Numbered from the stretch's first letter, positions 43,723-53,399 are shown. The stretch: DNA of 64,000 nt from Plantactinospora endophytica (GCF_016862915.1 NZ_BONW01000005.1:248001-312000), one strand, 5' to 3'. Notes: generated from the letters alone by a model not told the origin. Numbers and translations: made by a program.

Positions 43723-44942
43723 TTGTCGCCACCTTCCCGCTGAATCGACTGGCTGGACGCCGTCCAGGCCGGGTTCTCCCAGATGACCGTGCCGCCCATG
43801 CCGATGCCGATGCACATCGCGGTGATGCCGTACCGCACCTCGGGGTGTTCGGCGAACTGCCGGGCGAGTTGCGTCATCAGCCGTACCCCGGAGGAGGCGA
43901 GCGGGTGGCCGATGGCGATCGCCCCGCCCCACTGGTTGACCCGGGGATCGTCGTCGGCGATGCCGAAGTGGTCGAGGAAGGCCAGCACCTGCACCGCGAA
44001 CGCCTCGTTCAGCTCGAACAGGCCGATGTCGTCGATGGAGAGTCCGGCGATCCGCAGCGCCTTCTCGGTGGACGGGATCGGGCCGTAACCCATCACCTCC
44101 GGCTCCACCCCGACGAAGCCGTACGACACCAGTCGCATCGCGATCGGCAGCCCGAGTTCCCGGGCGACGTCCTCGGCGGCGAGCAGGCTGGCGGTGGCGC
44201 CGTCGTTGAGTCCGGCCGCATTGCCGGCGGTGACCTTGCCGTGCGGGCGGAACGGCGTCTTCAGGGTGGCGAGCTTTTCCAGCGACGTCTCCCGGGGCGC
44301 CTCGTCGGCGGTGGCGAGCCCCCAGCCGGCCTCCGGGTCCCGGGTCGCCACCGGCACCAGGTCGCCCTGGAGCTTGCCGTTGGCGTACGCCTTGGCGGTC
44401 TTGACCTGTGAGGCGAGCGCGAACGCGTCGGCCCGGTCCTTGGTGATCCCGGGAAGCCGGTCGTGCAGGTTCTCGGCGGTGGAGCCCATCACCAGGGCGG
44501 ACGGGTCGACCAGCTTCTCGGCCAGGATGCGCGGGTTGGGGTCGACGCCCTCGCCCATCGGGTGCCGGCCCATGTGCTCGACGCCGCCGGCGATCGCCAC
44601 GTCGTAGGCGCCCATCGCGATTCCGCCGGCCACCGTGGTGACGGCGGTCATCGCTCCGGCGCACATCCGGTCGATGGCGTAGCCGGGCACGGTCTTGGGC
44701 AGCCCGGCCAGCAGTGCGGCGGTACGGCCGATGGTGAGGCCCTGGTCGCCGATCTGGGTGGTGGCGGCGATGGCCACCTCGTCGACCCGTTCCGGCGGCA
44801 GTTGCGGGTTGCGCCGCAGCAGTTCGCGGATGCAGCGGATCACCAGGTCGTCGGCGCGGGTGTGGGCGTACATCCCACCCGCCTTGCCGAACGGGGTGCG
44901 GACGCCGTCGACGAAGACGACGTCCCGGACTTCACGGGGCAC
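43719..44942 (-). CDS. fadA: Acetyl-CoA C-acyltransferase (thiolase)
   Basis: A 407-residue thiolase for the last step of beta-oxidation. Acyl-accepting Cys94 is in DRMCAGAMT, catalytic His in NQWGGAIAIGHPLASSG, and the second Cys in TAMCIGIGMGG. GTG 44942 has AAGGAGG at ideal spacing, so the 13-residue extension to 44981 is rejected. The stop overlaps fadB by four bases. A TACT-GACT-AGTA dyad 49 bases upstream may be a TetR operator. In Streptomyces the same pair lies beside the ribonuclease D and heme genes, as here. Confidence 0.95.
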   Translation of the reverse strand: MPREVRDVVFVDGVRTPFGKAGGMYAHTRADDLVIRCIRELLRRNPQLPPERVDEVAIAATTQIGDQGLTIGRTAALLAGLPKTVPGYAIDRMCAGAMTAVTTVAGGIAMGAYDVAIAGGVEHMGRHPMGEGVDPNPRILAEKLVDPSALVMGSTAENLHDRLPGITKDRADAFALASQVKTAKAYANGKLQGDLVPVATRDPEAGWGLATADEAPRETSLEKLATLKTPFRPHGKVTAGNAAGLNDGATASLLAAEDVARELGLPIAMRLVSYGFVGVEPEVMGYGPIPSTEKALRIAGLSIDDIGLFELNEAFAVQVLAFLDHFGIADDDPRVNQWGGAIAIGHPLASSGVRLMTQLARQFAEHPEVRYGITAMCIGIGMGGTVIWENPAWTASSQSIQREGGDK

Positions 44943-44990
44943 TGGAGCCTCCTTGCCGCAGGGGCCCGGCTGGGCGGACACCTCGGATGC

Positions 44991-45002
44991 TACTAGTCAG
45001 TA
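44991..45002 (-). promoter_or_regulatory. Dyad operator-like site upstream of fadAB
   Basis: TACTAGTCAGTA carries perfect four-base arms TACT and AGTA around a four-base centre, in an unusually AT-rich island (to TAACTAATGC). It resembles TACTGAC-CAGTA-type sites bound by TetR regulators of actinobacterial fatty acid genes. No TetR gene is adjacent. Confidence 0.45.
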
Positions 45003-45152
45003 ACTAATGCCGTTCGCGCCCCCCGTGTGGCTCGGGCCACATATTGTCCGGCTGGGTGCTTCATCAATCCCGCTATTGCCGGCTAAACACCGAGCAATTG
45101 CGAAAAAGCCTCCGAATCAACCGCACGCTTCCGAGTCACGCCAGGAGTCCGG

Positions 45153-46184
45153 GTGAAGGTGCTGGTCGCAGGTGGTGCCGGCTTCATCGGCAGCACCATC
45201 GCGTCGGCCTGCCTCGACGACGGCATCGAACCGGTGATCCTGGACAGCCTCTGCACCGGGCGGGTCGAGTTCACCCGAGGGCGGATCTTCTATCGGGGCG
45301 ACATCTCCGACGGCGCGCTGCTGGACCGGATCTTCGCCGAGCATCCGGAGATCGGCGCGGTGGTGCACGCGGCGGCGCTGATCGTGGTGCCGGAGTCGGT
45401 CAGCGAGCCGCTGCGGTACTACCGGGAGAACGTCGCCAAATCCCTCGACCTGCTCGAACACGTCCTGCGCAACGGCGTCACCCGGTACGTCTTCAGCTCG
45501 TCGGCGGCGATCTACCGTGCCGGTGCCGACCTCTCCGTCGACGAGAGTTCACCGCTTCAGCCCGGCAGCCCGTACGCCCGGACCAAGGCGATGATGGAGA
45601 CCGTGCTGGCGGACACCGCCGAGGCCACCCCGTTGCGGGCACTGTCGCTGCGCTACTTCAACCCGATCGGCGCCGACCCGGGACTGCGTACCGGCCTGCA
45701 ACTGGCCCGGCCGACGCACGCGCTCGGCAAACTTATCGACGCCTGGACCGACGGCGCGGAGTTCCCGATCACCGGCACCGACTGGCCCACCCGGGACGGC
45801 TCCGGAATCCGGGACTACATCCACGTCTGGGACCTGGCCCGGGCACATGTGCAGGCGCTGCGCCGGTTCGACGAGATCCTGCCGGCCGGCGGCGACCGCT
45901 CGGTGGAGGCGGTCAACCTCGGCACCGGGGACGGCACCACGGTCCGGGAACTCGTCGCCGCCTTCCACGAGGCGGTCGGGCCGGTACGCACCCGCGAGGC
46001 CCCGCCCCGCCCCGGCGACACGGCCGGCGCCTTCACCCGGAGCAACCGCTCCCGGCTGCTGCTCGACTGGAAGCCCGAGTACTCCGTCGCCGACGGCATC
46101 CGGCACGCCGTCCGGTGGTGCCGGGTACGCGACGAACTGCTCGGCCTGCGCCGGCCCGCCCTGCACCGCACCACCGGACGCTGA
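45153..46184 (+). CDS. galE: NAD-dependent epimerase, UDP-glucose 4-epimerase type
   Basis: A 343-residue extended short-chain dehydrogenase. GGAGFIGSTIA near residue 7 is the NAD-binding loop; FSSSAAIYR and PYARTKAMME supply the Ser and Tyr-x3-Lys catalytic residues; LRYFNPIGA and RDYIHVWDLARAH are typical GalE signatures. It would interconvert UDP-glucose and UDP-galactose for cell-surface glycans, a fit with the GT-C-like cluster, though distances are large. The GTG start has CCAGGAG upstream. The last 20 residues are family-variable. Confidence 0.9.
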   Translation: MKVLVAGGAGFIGSTIASACLDDGIEPVILDSLCTGRVEFTRGRIFYRGDISDGALLDRIFAEHPEIGAVVHAAALIVVPESVSEPLRYYRENVAKSLDLLEHVLRNGVTRYVFSSSAAIYRAGADLSVDESSPLQPGSPYARTKAMMETVLADTAEATPLRALSLRYFNPIGADPGLRTGLQLARPTHALGKLIDAWTDGAEFPITGTDWPTRDGSGIRDYIHVWDLARAHVQALRRFDEILPAGGDRSVEAVNLGTGDGTTVRELVAAFHEAVGPVRTREAPPRPGDTAGAFTRSNRSRLLLDWKPEYSVADGIRHAVRWCRVRDELLGLRRPALHRTTGR

Positions 46185-46195
46185 CGGCCCGCTCC

Positions 46196-46350
46196 AGCCC
46201 GCCGCGTGGCTGCGTCCGCCGTTCCGGCCTGCCGTCCGCTGGGTAGCCGCTCTGCCTGTTTTGGCCCGCTGTCCCGTTTGGGTACCGCTCCGCCGTTTCG
46301 GCCCGCCGTCCCTTGTACAGCCATTCCGCCGTTCCGGCCCGCGCCGTCCC
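46196..46350. repeat. Degenerate repeats of about 35-45 nt after galE
   Basis: CCGCCGTTCCGGCCYGCCGTCC-like segments recur near 46216, 46290 and 46327, with weaker copies between them. They start directly after the galE stop. Confidence 0.65.
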
Positions 46351-46370
46351 GTCGTGCTACGGGCGGGCCG
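46335..46370. terminator. Possible hairpin terminator between galE and rnd
   Basis: CGGCCCGC (46335-46342) pairs with GCGGGCCG (46363-46370), and CCCGT/ACGGG can extend it inside. It is weaker than other hairpins in the window. Confidence 0.45.
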
Positions 46371-46382
46371 ATCCGGACGGTT

Positions 46383-47702
46383 TCAGGCGGGCTCGACCAA
46401 CGCCGCCGCCAGCTCCTCGGCGATCAGGCCGACCTGCCAGGCCCGGGCACCGTAGCCGCGCAGGGTCTCGGCGACCGTGTCCGGCGTGATCTCCTCCGGC
46501 GGGATCCAGGCCAGGCGGCGGACCGTGTCCGGGGTGATCAGGTTCTCCGGCGGCAGGGTGTGCGTCGCGGCGATCCGGGTCACCACCTCGCGGCACCGGG
46601 CCAGCCGGGCCGCCGCCACCGGGTCCCGCTCGGCCCAGCGGTGCGGCGGGGGCGGGCCGTCGATGGTCGGGCTGACCGGCAGCGCGTCGTCCGGCAACTG
46701 CCGGGCGTCGGCGAGCGCGTCCAGCCAGGTCCGGACGAGCCGGCGTACCGACCGGCCACCGAAGCCGGGCAGCATCAGCAGGGTCCGCTCGTCCTTCGGG
46801 TCCATCTCGGCGGCGGCGATGATCGCGGCGTCCGGCAGCACCCGGCCGGGAGCGGAGTCCCGGCGGGCGGCGATCTCGTCCCGGGCGTACCACAACGACC
46901 GCACCCGGGCCTGCGCCCTGGCCCCCCGGACCCGGTGGATCCCGGAGGTACGCCGCCACGGGTCCGGCCGCTGCCGCAGCGGTTGGGCGCCCCAGGCCAC
47001 CAGCGCGGCGAACTCCTCGGCCGCCCACTTCTCCTTGCCCTGGTGCTCCAGCTCGGCGGCGAGCTTGTCCCGCAGCTCGGTGAGCATCTCCACGTCCAGC
47101 GCGGCGTAGGTCAGCCAGGACTCCGGCAGGGGTCGGCTGGACCAGTCCGCCGCCGAGTGGTGCTTCTCCAGGGTGAAGCCGAGCAGTTGCTCGGTCAGCG
47201 CGGCCAGGCCGACCCGTTCGAAGCCGGCCAGCCGGGCGGCCAGTTCGGTGTCGAAGAGCCGTCTCGGCCGGAGCCCGAGGTCGGCGAGGCAGGCGAGGTC
47301 CTGGCTGGCGGCGTGCAGCACCCATTCGGCCTCGGCGATCGCCTCGTCGAGGGTGCGTAGGTCGCCGAGCGGCAGCGGGTCGATCAGCACGGTGCCGGCT
47401 CCGGCCCGCCGGAGCTGGACCAGGTAGGCGCGCTGGCTGTAGCGGTAGCCGGAGGCGCGCTCGGCGTCGACGGCTACCGGCCCGATGCCGGCCGCGAACC
47501 GCGACACCACGTCGGCCAGGCCGTCGGGTGTCTCGACGGGGGCCGGGGTGCCGTCGCGGGGGGCGAGGAGCGGTACGGGCCCGCCGGGCGTTGGGTCGGG
47601 CCCCACTGTCTCGGGTTCCGGCGCGGACGCCGAAAGGCTGTGTGGCTCGTCCCCTGCTCGGCGTTGCGCGGCCCGACGGTGCAGGGGTGGTTCGTCGGTC
47701 AC
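46383..47702 (-). CDS. rnd: Ribonuclease D-like 3'-5' exonuclease with HRDC domain
   Basis: A 439-residue protein. The DnaQ-like exonuclease domain (about 60-230) has VAVDAERASGY (Asp/Glu metal pair), HAASQDLACL and LTYAALDVEMLTEL (third Asp and neighbouring Tyr). An HRDC domain (about 250-340, DEIAARRDSAPGRVLPD) and a C-terminal helical domain follow. RNase D trims tRNA and other stable RNA 3' ends. The start is GTG. The DUF3000 gene lies just upstream on the same strand, as in Mycobacterium tuberculosis (Rv2680-Rv2681). Confidence 0.93.
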   Translation of the reverse strand: MTDEPPLHRRAAQRRAGDEPHSLSASAPEPETVGPDPTPGGPVPLLAPRDGTPAPVETPDGLADVVSRFAAGIGPVAVDAERASGYRYSQRAYLVQLRRAGAGTVLIDPLPLGDLRTLDEAIAEAEWVLHAASQDLACLADLGLRPRRLFDTELAARLAGFERVGLAALTEQLLGFTLEKHHSAADWSSRPLPESWLTYAALDVEMLTELRDKLAAELEHQGKEKWAAEEFAALVAWGAQPLRQRPDPWRRTSGIHRVRGARAQARVRSLWYARDEIAARRDSAPGRVLPDAAIIAAAEMDPKDERTLLMLPGFGGRSVRRLVRTWLDALADARQLPDDALPVSPTIDGPPPPHRWAERDPVAAARLARCREVVTRIAATHTLPPENLITPDTVRRLAWIPPEEITPDTVAETLRGYGARAWQVGLIAEELAAALVEPA

Positions 47703-47835
47703 CTGACAACCCTAGTCTTAGCCCGGATTCGGTTCGCGCAGCCGGTCCGGCGAGTCGGGTCGGGTGGGGCGACTGGGACTGCTGAAGCCGTTGGGACGCC
47801 CCGATTCGGCGAGGTCGCGCCGGTTTCGGCGGAGG

Positions 47836-48408
47836 TCAGGCCGCGCCGGCCGGCCGGGACTGCGGCAGCGCGGTGACGCCGGGCGGCGGCAGCCCGGCGG
47901 TGGAGGCCAGCAGGGTGCACCAGGCCAGCAGGTGCGCCCGAAGGTCGTCGTCGATCGGCGTCCAGGAGGCGCGGATCTCGATGTCACCGGCAGCCGGCGG
48001 GCCGGCCAGCTCACCGAACCGGGTGGACATGGTCTGGGTCACCGTTCCGCCGAGCGCCCGGTAGGCCGCGTCCCGCGCCTCCAGTGCGTCGGTCAGCCAG
48101 GTCCAGCCGACGCCGGGCAGCAGCGGGTCGGCGGCGAGGTCGATCTCCAGCTCCGAGGTGACGTAGGTGACCAGGCGCAGCGTCCCTTCCCAGCCCTCGT
48201 GTCCGGCGGGATCGTGCAACAGGATGAGGCGTCCGGTGGCCACCTCCTCGCCGTCGCGCCACACGGTGGCGCTGAGCGCGAAGGCGTACGGGGCGAGGCG
48301 CTGCGGGGCACCCACCTCTTCCAGCAGGATCTCCGCACGCGGGGCCGCCGACCGCAACCCGGCCACCGCACGGGCGAAGGTCTCGGGCTGGACGATCGGG
48401 GAGGCCAT
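47836..48408 (-). CDS. DUF3000 domain protein
   Basis: A 190-residue soluble protein of the DUF3000 family, with FARAVAGLRSA near the start, LAPYAFALSATVWRDGEEVATGRL, and PGVGWTWLTDAL in the core, then a C-terminal SWTPIDDDLRAHLLAW. Its position between ribonuclease D and hemE is conserved across actinobacteria. The function is unknown. The start is ATG 48408. It is divergent from hemE across about 214 bases. Confidence 0.9.
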   Translation of the reverse strand: MASPIVQPETFARAVAGLRSAAPRAEILLEEVGAPQRLAPYAFALSATVWRDGEEVATGRLILLHDPAGHEGWEGTLRLVTYVTSELEIDLAADPLLPGVGWTWLTDALEARDAAYRALGGTVTQTMSTRFGELAGPPAAGDIEIRASWTPIDDDLRAHLLAWCTLLASTAGLPPPGVTALPQSRPAGAA

Positions 48409-48622
48409 ATTCGCAGCCTAAGCCGATCGTCGGCGCCGTGGTGGGGCGCCGCGCCGGTCGGCCCGGTCGAGCCGGGCTGGTCGACCGGTTCGCCGCACCC
48501 CCGGTGCGTCCGCATGCCGCACACCGGGTACGTCCACGCGACGTGGCCGGGGCACGTCTGGCAGGCCACAAAACCCGGCGGTGGGCGTCGCCGGGATCGG
48601 GGCGCGTGGCACGATTGCGCCG

Positions 48623-49705
48623 ATGACCACCACGACTGCGGGCAACGCGGCCCGAGACGACCAGCCGGCCCGCAGCGGCCCGGCCGATTCGCCGTTCGTC
48701 CGGGCCTGCCGGCGCAAGCCGGTGTCACACACCCCGGTCTGGTTCATGCGGCAGGCCGGGCGTTCGCTGCCGGAATACCGCGAGGTGCGGGCCGGGATCC
48801 CGATGCTGGAGTCGTGCCGCCGGCCGGACCTGGTAACCGAGATCACCCTCCAGCCGGTACGCCGGCACGGGGTCGACGCGGCGATCCTGTTCAGCGACAT
48901 CGTGGTACCGGTGGCGGCGGCCGGGGTGGACCTGGACATCGTGCCCGGCACCGGCCCGGTGGTGGCCCAACCGGTGGGCAGCCTCGCCGACGTCGAGCGG
49001 ATCCGGCCGATCGACCCGACCGACGTGTCTTTTGTGGACGAGGCGGTACGACTGCTCGTCGCCGAACTCGGCGACACCCCGCTGATCGGCTTCGCCGGTG
49101 CGCCCTTCACCCTGGCCAGTTACCTGGTCGAGGGCGGGCCGTCGCGCAACCACGTCCGCACCAAGGCGCTGATGCACGGCGCCCCGGACGTCTGGCACGC
49201 GCTGCTGGCCCGGCTGGCCGAGATCACCCTCGCCTTCCTGCGGGTGCAGATCGGCGCCGGTGTCTCGGCGGTGCAGCTCTTCGACTCCTGGGCCGGGGCG
49301 CTCTCCGAGGCCGACTACCGCCGCTTCGTACTGCCGCACTCGACGACGGTGCTACGCGGGCTGGCCGACGCCGGTGTGCCGCGCATCCACTTCGGGGTCG
49401 GCACCGCCGAACTGCTCGGCGCGATGGGCGAGGCCGGCGCGGACGTGGTCGGGGTGGACTGGCGTACCCCGCTGGACGCGGCGACGGTGCGGATCGGGCC
49501 GGACCGGGCGGTGCAGGGCAACCTGGACCCGGCCGTGCTCTTCGCGCCCTGGCCGGTGGTCGAGGCCGAGGTGCGCCGGGTGCTCGGCGAGGGCACCGCC
49601 ACCCCTGGACACGTCTTCAACCTGGGGCACGGCGTGCTTCCGGAGACCGACCCGGGGGTGCTCACCCGGGTCGTCGAGCTGGTGCACGAGGCGTCCGCGA
49701 GCTGA
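48623..49705 (+). CDS. hemE: Uroporphyrinogen decarboxylase
   Basis: Decarboxylates uroporphyrinogen III to coproporphyrinogen III. The 360-residue enzyme has the signature [15 protein letters not shown] near residue 40, [27 protein letters not shown] and [10 protein letters not shown]. The frame is open to 48581, but ATG 48623 gives the family length; no Shine-Dalgarno is present, so a leaderless mRNA is likely. It is the first gene of a hemE-cgoX-chdC run on the plus strand, in which the later genes are closely spaced or overlap. Confidence 0.96.
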   Translation: MTTTTAGNAARDDQPARSGPADSPFVRACRRKPVSHTPVWFMRQAGRSLPEYREVRAGIPMLESCRRPDLVTEITLQPVRRHGVDAAILFSDIVVPVAAAGVDLDIVPGTGPVVAQPVGSLADVERIRPIDPTDVSFVDEAVRLLVAELGDTPLIGFAGAPFTLASYLVEGGPSRNHVRTKALMHGAPDVWHALLARLAEITLAFLRVQIGAGVSAVQLFDSWAGALSEADYRRFVLPHSTTVLRGLADAGVPRIHFGVGTAELLGAMGEAGADVVGVDWRTPLDAATVRIGPDRAVQGNLDPAVLFAPWPVVEAEVRRVLGEGTATPGHVFNLGHGVLPETDPGVLTRVVELVHEASAS

Positions 49706-49724
49706 TCGGAAGGCGGGCACGGGG

Positions 49725-51206
49725 GTGAACGACACGACACGGGCCGGCGCCCTGCGGGTCGCCGTGGTGGGCGGCGGGATCACCGGGCTGGCCGCCGCGC
49801 TCCGGCTGCGGGACCGGCTCCCCGCCGACACCGAGATCACCGTGTACGAACAGTCCGGCGCGCTCGGCGGCAAACTGCGTACCGGCTCGCTGGCCGGTGC
49901 GACGGTCGAGTTCGGCGCAGAGGCGTTCCTGACCCGCGACCCGGCCGGCGGAGACTCGGCGGCGGTCGCCCTGGCCCGTCGGGTGGGGCTGGCCGACGCA
50001 CTGGTGAATCCGGCGGTCGGTCGGGCGGCCCTGGCGATCGGCGGCGAGCTGCGGCCGATGCCGCCGGGCACCCTGGTCGGGGTACCCGGAGATCTGGCCG
50101 CCGTGGCTGCGGTGGCCCGGCCGGCGGCGGAGCGGGACACCGACGGTGGTCGCCCGCTGCTCGGCCCGGACGAGGACCCGACGGTCGGCGAACTGGTCCG
50201 GCGGCGGCTCGGCGACGAGGTGGTGGACCGGCTGGTCGACCCGATGCTCGGCGGGGTCTACGCCGGCCGGGCCGACGAGCTGTCGCTGGCCGCCACGATG
50301 CCCGGCCTGGCCCGGGCGGCCCGCACGGAGTCGACCCTGACCGGGGCGGTCCGGGCCGCCATGGCCGCCGCGCCCCGGCCGGCCGGCACCCCGGTCTTCG
50401 CGACCGTCTCCGGTGGGGTGAGCCGGCTGGTGGCCGCCGCCGCCGAGGCGGCCCGAGCGGAGATCCGGCTGAACGCCGCCGTCCGGGAACTGCTGCCCGT
50501 TCCGGGCGGTTGGCGGCTGGTGATCGGCCCGACCCGCGAACCCGAACTGGTCGAGGTCGACGCGGTGGTACTGGCCCTGCCGGCCCGGCCCGCCGCCCGG
50601 CTGCTCGGCGCGGTCGACGTGGCCGTCGGCGCGCTGGTCGGCCGGCTCGACTACGCCAGCGTGGCCCTGGTCAGCCTCGCCCTGCCCGGCCCACCCGTGG
50701 CGGCGGATCCGCTGCCCGACGCCGTGCCGTCGCCGGGTGCCCGGGGTGTGGTCCCGGCCGACCTCTCCGGTTTCCTGGTGCCGGCGAGCGAGGGCACCCT
50801 GATCAAGGCGGCCACCTTCTTCACCAGCAAGTGGGCGCACCTGCGCCGGCCGGACGGGACGGTGCTGCTGCGCGCCTCGGTCGGCCGGTACGGCGAGGAG
50901 CACCTGCTGCAACGCGCCGACGACGAACTCGTGACGGCGGTGCACCGGGAGGTCTCCGAGCTGCTCGGTGCCGGGCTGCCCGAACCGGTCGGCAGCCACG
51001 TGCAACGGTGGGGCGGCGCGCTGCCCCAGTACACCCCGGGCCACCTGGACCGGGTCGCCGCGGCCCGGTCGGCGCTGCGGACCGCGCACCCCACCCTGGC
51101 GCTGGCCGGCGCCGGCTACGACGGGGTGGGCATACCGGTCTGCGTACGCTCCGGCGAGACTGCGGCCGAGGAGATCATCAAAGTGCTGGGAGTATCGAGG
51201 GCATGA
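49725..51206 (+). CDS. hemY: Coproporphyrinogen III oxidase (HemY/CgoX type)
   Basis: An FAD-dependent oxidase of 493 residues. The N-terminal [15 protein letters not shown] is the FAD-binding loop, followed by [39 protein letters not shown] and a C-terminal [16 protein letters not shown] motif are typical of HemY. In actinobacteria, where chdC is present, this enzyme makes coproporphyrin III rather than protoporphyrin IX (also called cgoX). GTG 49725 lies 20 bases after hemE with GGAAGG upstream. Its stop overlaps chdC by four bases. Confidence 0.94.
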   Translation: MNDTTRAGALRVAVVGGGITGLAAALRLRDRLPADTEITVYEQSGALGGKLRTGSLAGATVEFGAEAFLTRDPAGGDSAAVALARRVGLADALVNPAVGRAALAIGGELRPMPPGTLVGVPGDLAAVAAVARPAAERDTDGGRPLLGPDEDPTVGELVRRRLGDEVVDRLVDPMLGGVYAGRADELSLAATMPGLARAARTESTLTGAVRAAMAAAPRPAGTPVFATVSGGVSRLVAAAAEAARAEIRLNAAVRELLPVPGGWRLVIGPTREPELVEVDAVVLALPARPAARLLGAVDVAVGALVGRLDYASVALVSLALPGPPVAADPLPDAVPSPGARGVVPADLSGFLVPASEGTLIKAATFFTSKWAHLRRPDGTVLLRASVGRYGEEHLLQRADDELVTAVHREVSELLGAGLPEPVGSHVQRWGGALPQYTPGHLDRVAAARSALRTAHPTLALAGAGYDGVGIPVCVRSGETAAEEIIKVLGVSRA

Positions 51207-51958
51207 CTGCGGAACAGGCGGGTGGCGTGACACAGACCGGTGGCGCGGAGCGGGCCGAGGCGGAGCAGACCAACGCGGCGCGGCTGCGCGAGCTGAACGA
51301 GAGCATTCGCTACACGATGTGGTCGGTGTTCCGGGCGACCGGGCCGCTGCCGGAGGCCCGGGACGGCGTCGCCGCCGAGGTCGAGTCGCTCTTCGAGGAG
51401 TTGGCCGGCAAGGACGTGGTGGTGCGGGGCAGCTACGACGTCTCGGGACTGCGCGCCGACGCGGACGTACTGATCTGGTGGCACTCGTCGTCCAGCGACG
51501 CGCTCCAGGACGCGTACGGGCGGCTGCGGCGTACCGCGCTGGGGCGGCAGTTGGCGCCGGTCTGGTCACAGATGGCGCTGCACCGGCCGGCCGAGTTCAA
51601 CAAGAGCCACGTACCCGCCTTCCTGGCCGGCGAGCCGGCCCGGAGCTACGTCTGCGTGTACCCGTTCGTCCGCTCCTACGAGTGGTACCTGCTGCCCGAC
51701 GCCGAGCGCCGGGAGATGCTGGCCGAGCACGGCATGATGGCCCGCGGTTATCCGGACGTCCGGGCCAACACGGTCGCCTCGTTCGCGCTCGGCGACTACG
51801 AGTGGCTGCTCGCCTTCGAGGCCGACGAGCTGCACCGGATCGTCGACCTGATGCGCGACCTGCGCGCCTCCCGGGCCCGCCGGCACGTCCGCGAGGAGGT
51901 GCCGTTCTACACGGGCCGGCGCCGCAGCATCGGCGAACTGGTCAACGCCCTGCCGTAA
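51203..51958 (+). CDS. chdC: Coproheme decarboxylase (HemQ/ChdC)
   Basis: Converts coproheme to heme b with hydrogen peroxide, the last step of the coproporphyrin-dependent pathway. The 251-residue chlorite-dismutase-fold protein has [12 protein letters not shown], a catalytic-type Tyr153 in [14 protein letters not shown] and the heme-ligand His176 in [18 protein letters not shown]. The ATG overlaps the hemY stop (ATGA). Presence of this gene confirms that heme is made via coproheme. The ferrochelatase-type gene is not in this window. Confidence 0.96.
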   Translation: MTAEQAGGVTQTGGAERAEAEQTNAARLRELNESIRYTMWSVFRATGPLPEARDGVAAEVESLFEELAGKDVVVRGSYDVSGLRADADVLIWWHSSSSDALQDAYGRLRRTALGRQLAPVWSQMALHRPAEFNKSHVPAFLAGEPARSYVCVYPFVRSYEWYLLPDAERREMLAEHGMMARGYPDVRANTVASFALGDYEWLLAFEADELHRIVDLMRDLRASRARRHVREEVPFYTGRRRSIGELVNALP

Positions 51959-51960
51959 CG

Positions 51961-52050
51961 GCCGCCTGCCGTCCGGGCGTCGGCTGGACGGCGGCCTGTT
52001 GTCCGGGCGTCGGCTGGACGGCCGTGTGTTGTCAAGGCGTCGGACGTCCT
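51961..52050. repeat. Three 30-nt tandem repeats downstream of chdC
   Basis: Units start at 51961, 51991 and 52021, sharing the core GTCCGGGCGTCGGCTGGACG (the third is diverged). They begin two bases after the chdC stop. Confidence 0.88.
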
Positions 52051-52084
52051 GGTGTCTGCACTGTGGACGGTGCGTCGGCGGGGG

Positions 52085-52567
52085 CTACGCCGGCTCGCGG
52101 CGCATCGGCACGTGCGGGATGCCGTCCTCCAGGTATTCCGGACCGGTGACCGTGAAGCCGTACCGGCCGTAGAAGTTGACCAGGTGCGCCTGGGCGTCGA
52201 GTACGCAGGGCCGGGAGCCGACCACGGCCAGCGCCTCGGTCATCAGCCGGCCGGCGTACCCGCCGCTGCGGGCGTCCGGGGCCACTACGACCCGGCCGAT
52301 CCGCTCCACCCCGCCCGGGTCGCCGAGCAGCCGCAGGTACGCGATCGGCGCGCCGTCCCGGCTCAGCCACAGGTGCCGGGTGCCCGGCTCGACGTCCCGG
52401 CCGTCGATCTCGGGATAGGGGCACTCCTGCTCGACCACGAACACGTCGACCCGCAGCTTCAAAAGGTCGTGCAGGGTCCGGGCGTCGAGGTCGGCGAAGG
52501 AGGCGACCCGGAACTCGACCTGGTCCGAGGGGTCCGGCCGGAGCGCCGGCGATTGCGACGTGTGCAT
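52085..52567 (-). CDS. GNAT acetyltransferase, ElaA-like
   Basis: A 160-residue protein matching the ElaA group: LHDLLKLRVDVFVVEQECPYPEIDGRD near residue 33, then the acetyl-CoA loop VVVAPDARSGGYAGRLM and a C-terminal FYGRYGFTVTGPEYLEDGIPHVPM. These are cytoplasmic acetyl-CoA-dependent N-acetyltransferases with unknown substrates. The start is ATG. It is convergent with chdC across a repeat-filled spacer. Confidence 0.9.
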   Translation of the reverse strand: MHTSQSPALRPDPSDQVEFRVASFADLDARTLHDLLKLRVDVFVVEQECPYPEIDGRDVEPGTRHLWLSRDGAPIAYLRLLGDPGGVERIGRVVVAPDARSGGYAGRLMTEALAVVGSRPCVLDAQAHLVNFYGRYGFTVTGPEYLEDGIPHVPMRREPA

Positions 52568-52660
52568 TCCGCGATGGTAGGCGCGGCCCGGTCCGGGCTG
52601 CCCGACGGGGACGCCGTGCGGGCCGGCCGCTGCCGCCAGGCGGGACCAGGGCGGGCGGGG

Positions 52661-52924
52661 TCAGGCCGGGCGGGCGCCGACCGCGTCCCGGATCTCCGCT
52701 CCGCGTTCGCCCTCGACCACCCGGGCGCAGTGCGCGCAGCAGAAGAACCGGCCGGAGACCTCGACCCCATGTCCGAGGATCTTGATCCCACAGTGTTCGC
52801 AGACCGGGGCGAGCTTGTGCGCCGCGCACTCGAACGAGTCGAAGGTGTGCACGTCCCCGCTCACCGTGCGGATCTCGAACGCCATCCAGTAGTCGTTGCC
52901 GCAGACCTCGCAGGTGGTCGCCAT
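52661..52924 (-). CDS. Cys-rich small metal-binding (metallothionein-like) protein
   Basis: An 87-residue protein with four Cys pairs or near pairs: CEVCG at the N-terminus, FECAAHKLAP, CEHCGI and FFCCAHCAR. This Cys/His layout is shared by small actinobacterial proteins annotated as prokaryotic metallothionein or zinc-ribbon. It probably binds zinc. ATG 52924 has GGGGGAA upstream; the long open frame above it belongs to msrB in another frame. It lies 46 bases downstream of msrB on the same strand, so co-transcription is possible. Confidence 0.8.
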   Translation of the reverse strand: MATTCEVCGNDYWMAFEIRTVSGDVHTFDSFECAAHKLAPVCEHCGIKILGHGVEVSGRFFCCAHCARVVEGERGAEIRDAVGARPA

Positions 52925-52970
52925 GGTCGAATTCCCCCGTGTTCCCCGTTTCATCGCATCTGCGATGATT

Positions 52971-53399
52971 CTAGGTGGTCGACGGGTCGAGACGCATCGA
53001 GATCGAGTTGATGCAGTAGCGCGCGTTCGTCGGGGTGAACCCCTCGCCGTCGAAGCGGTGCCCGAGGTGCGAGTCGCAGTTGGCGCAGCGCACCTCGATC
53101 CGGACCATGCCGAGCGAGCGGTCCTCCAGATAGCGGATCGCCCCGGGCAGCGCCTGGTCGAAGCTGGGCCAGCCGCAGTGCGAGTCGAACTTGGTGTCGC
53201 TGGCGAAGAGTTCGGCGCCGCAGGCCCGGCAGTGGTAGGTGCCGGCGGTCTTGGTGTCCACGTACTCGCCGGTCCACGGGCGCTCCGTGCCAGCCTGGCG
53301 CAGCACCTGGAACTCCTCCGGAGTGAGCCGCACGCGCCACTCCTCCTCGCTGGTCGGCAGCTTGTTCTCCCCGTCGGTCCGGGCACTGTTGTCAGCCAT
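52971..53399 (-). CDS. msrB: Peptide methionine-R-sulfoxide reductase
   Basis: Reduces methionine-R-sulfoxide in oxidised proteins. The 142-residue enzyme has zinc cysteines C57, C60, C105 and C108 (CRACGAELF and CANCDSHLGH), the HCGWPSF segment and the catalytic Cys129 in RYCINSISM. ATG 53399 has no ribosome site, but TACCGT lies six bases before it, indicating a leaderless transcript. Rv2674 is the syntenic relative. Confidence 0.95.
   Translation of the reverse strand: MADNSARTDGENKLPTSEEEWRVRLTPEEFQVLRQAGTERPWTGEYVDTKTAGTYHCRACGAELFASDTKFDSHCGWPSFDQALPGAIRYLEDRSLGMVRIEVRCANCDSHLGHRFDGEGFTPTNARYCINSISMRLDPSTT

Noticed and set aside
41722-43743. A 673-residue plus-strand open frame opposite fadB
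   Set aside because: It overlaps a clearly recognised two-domain enzyme on the other strand and shows no family motif of its own.
24908-46184. A recently acquired genomic island
   Set aside because: Base composition and codon use look the same as the flanks and no border repeats or mobility genes are visible.
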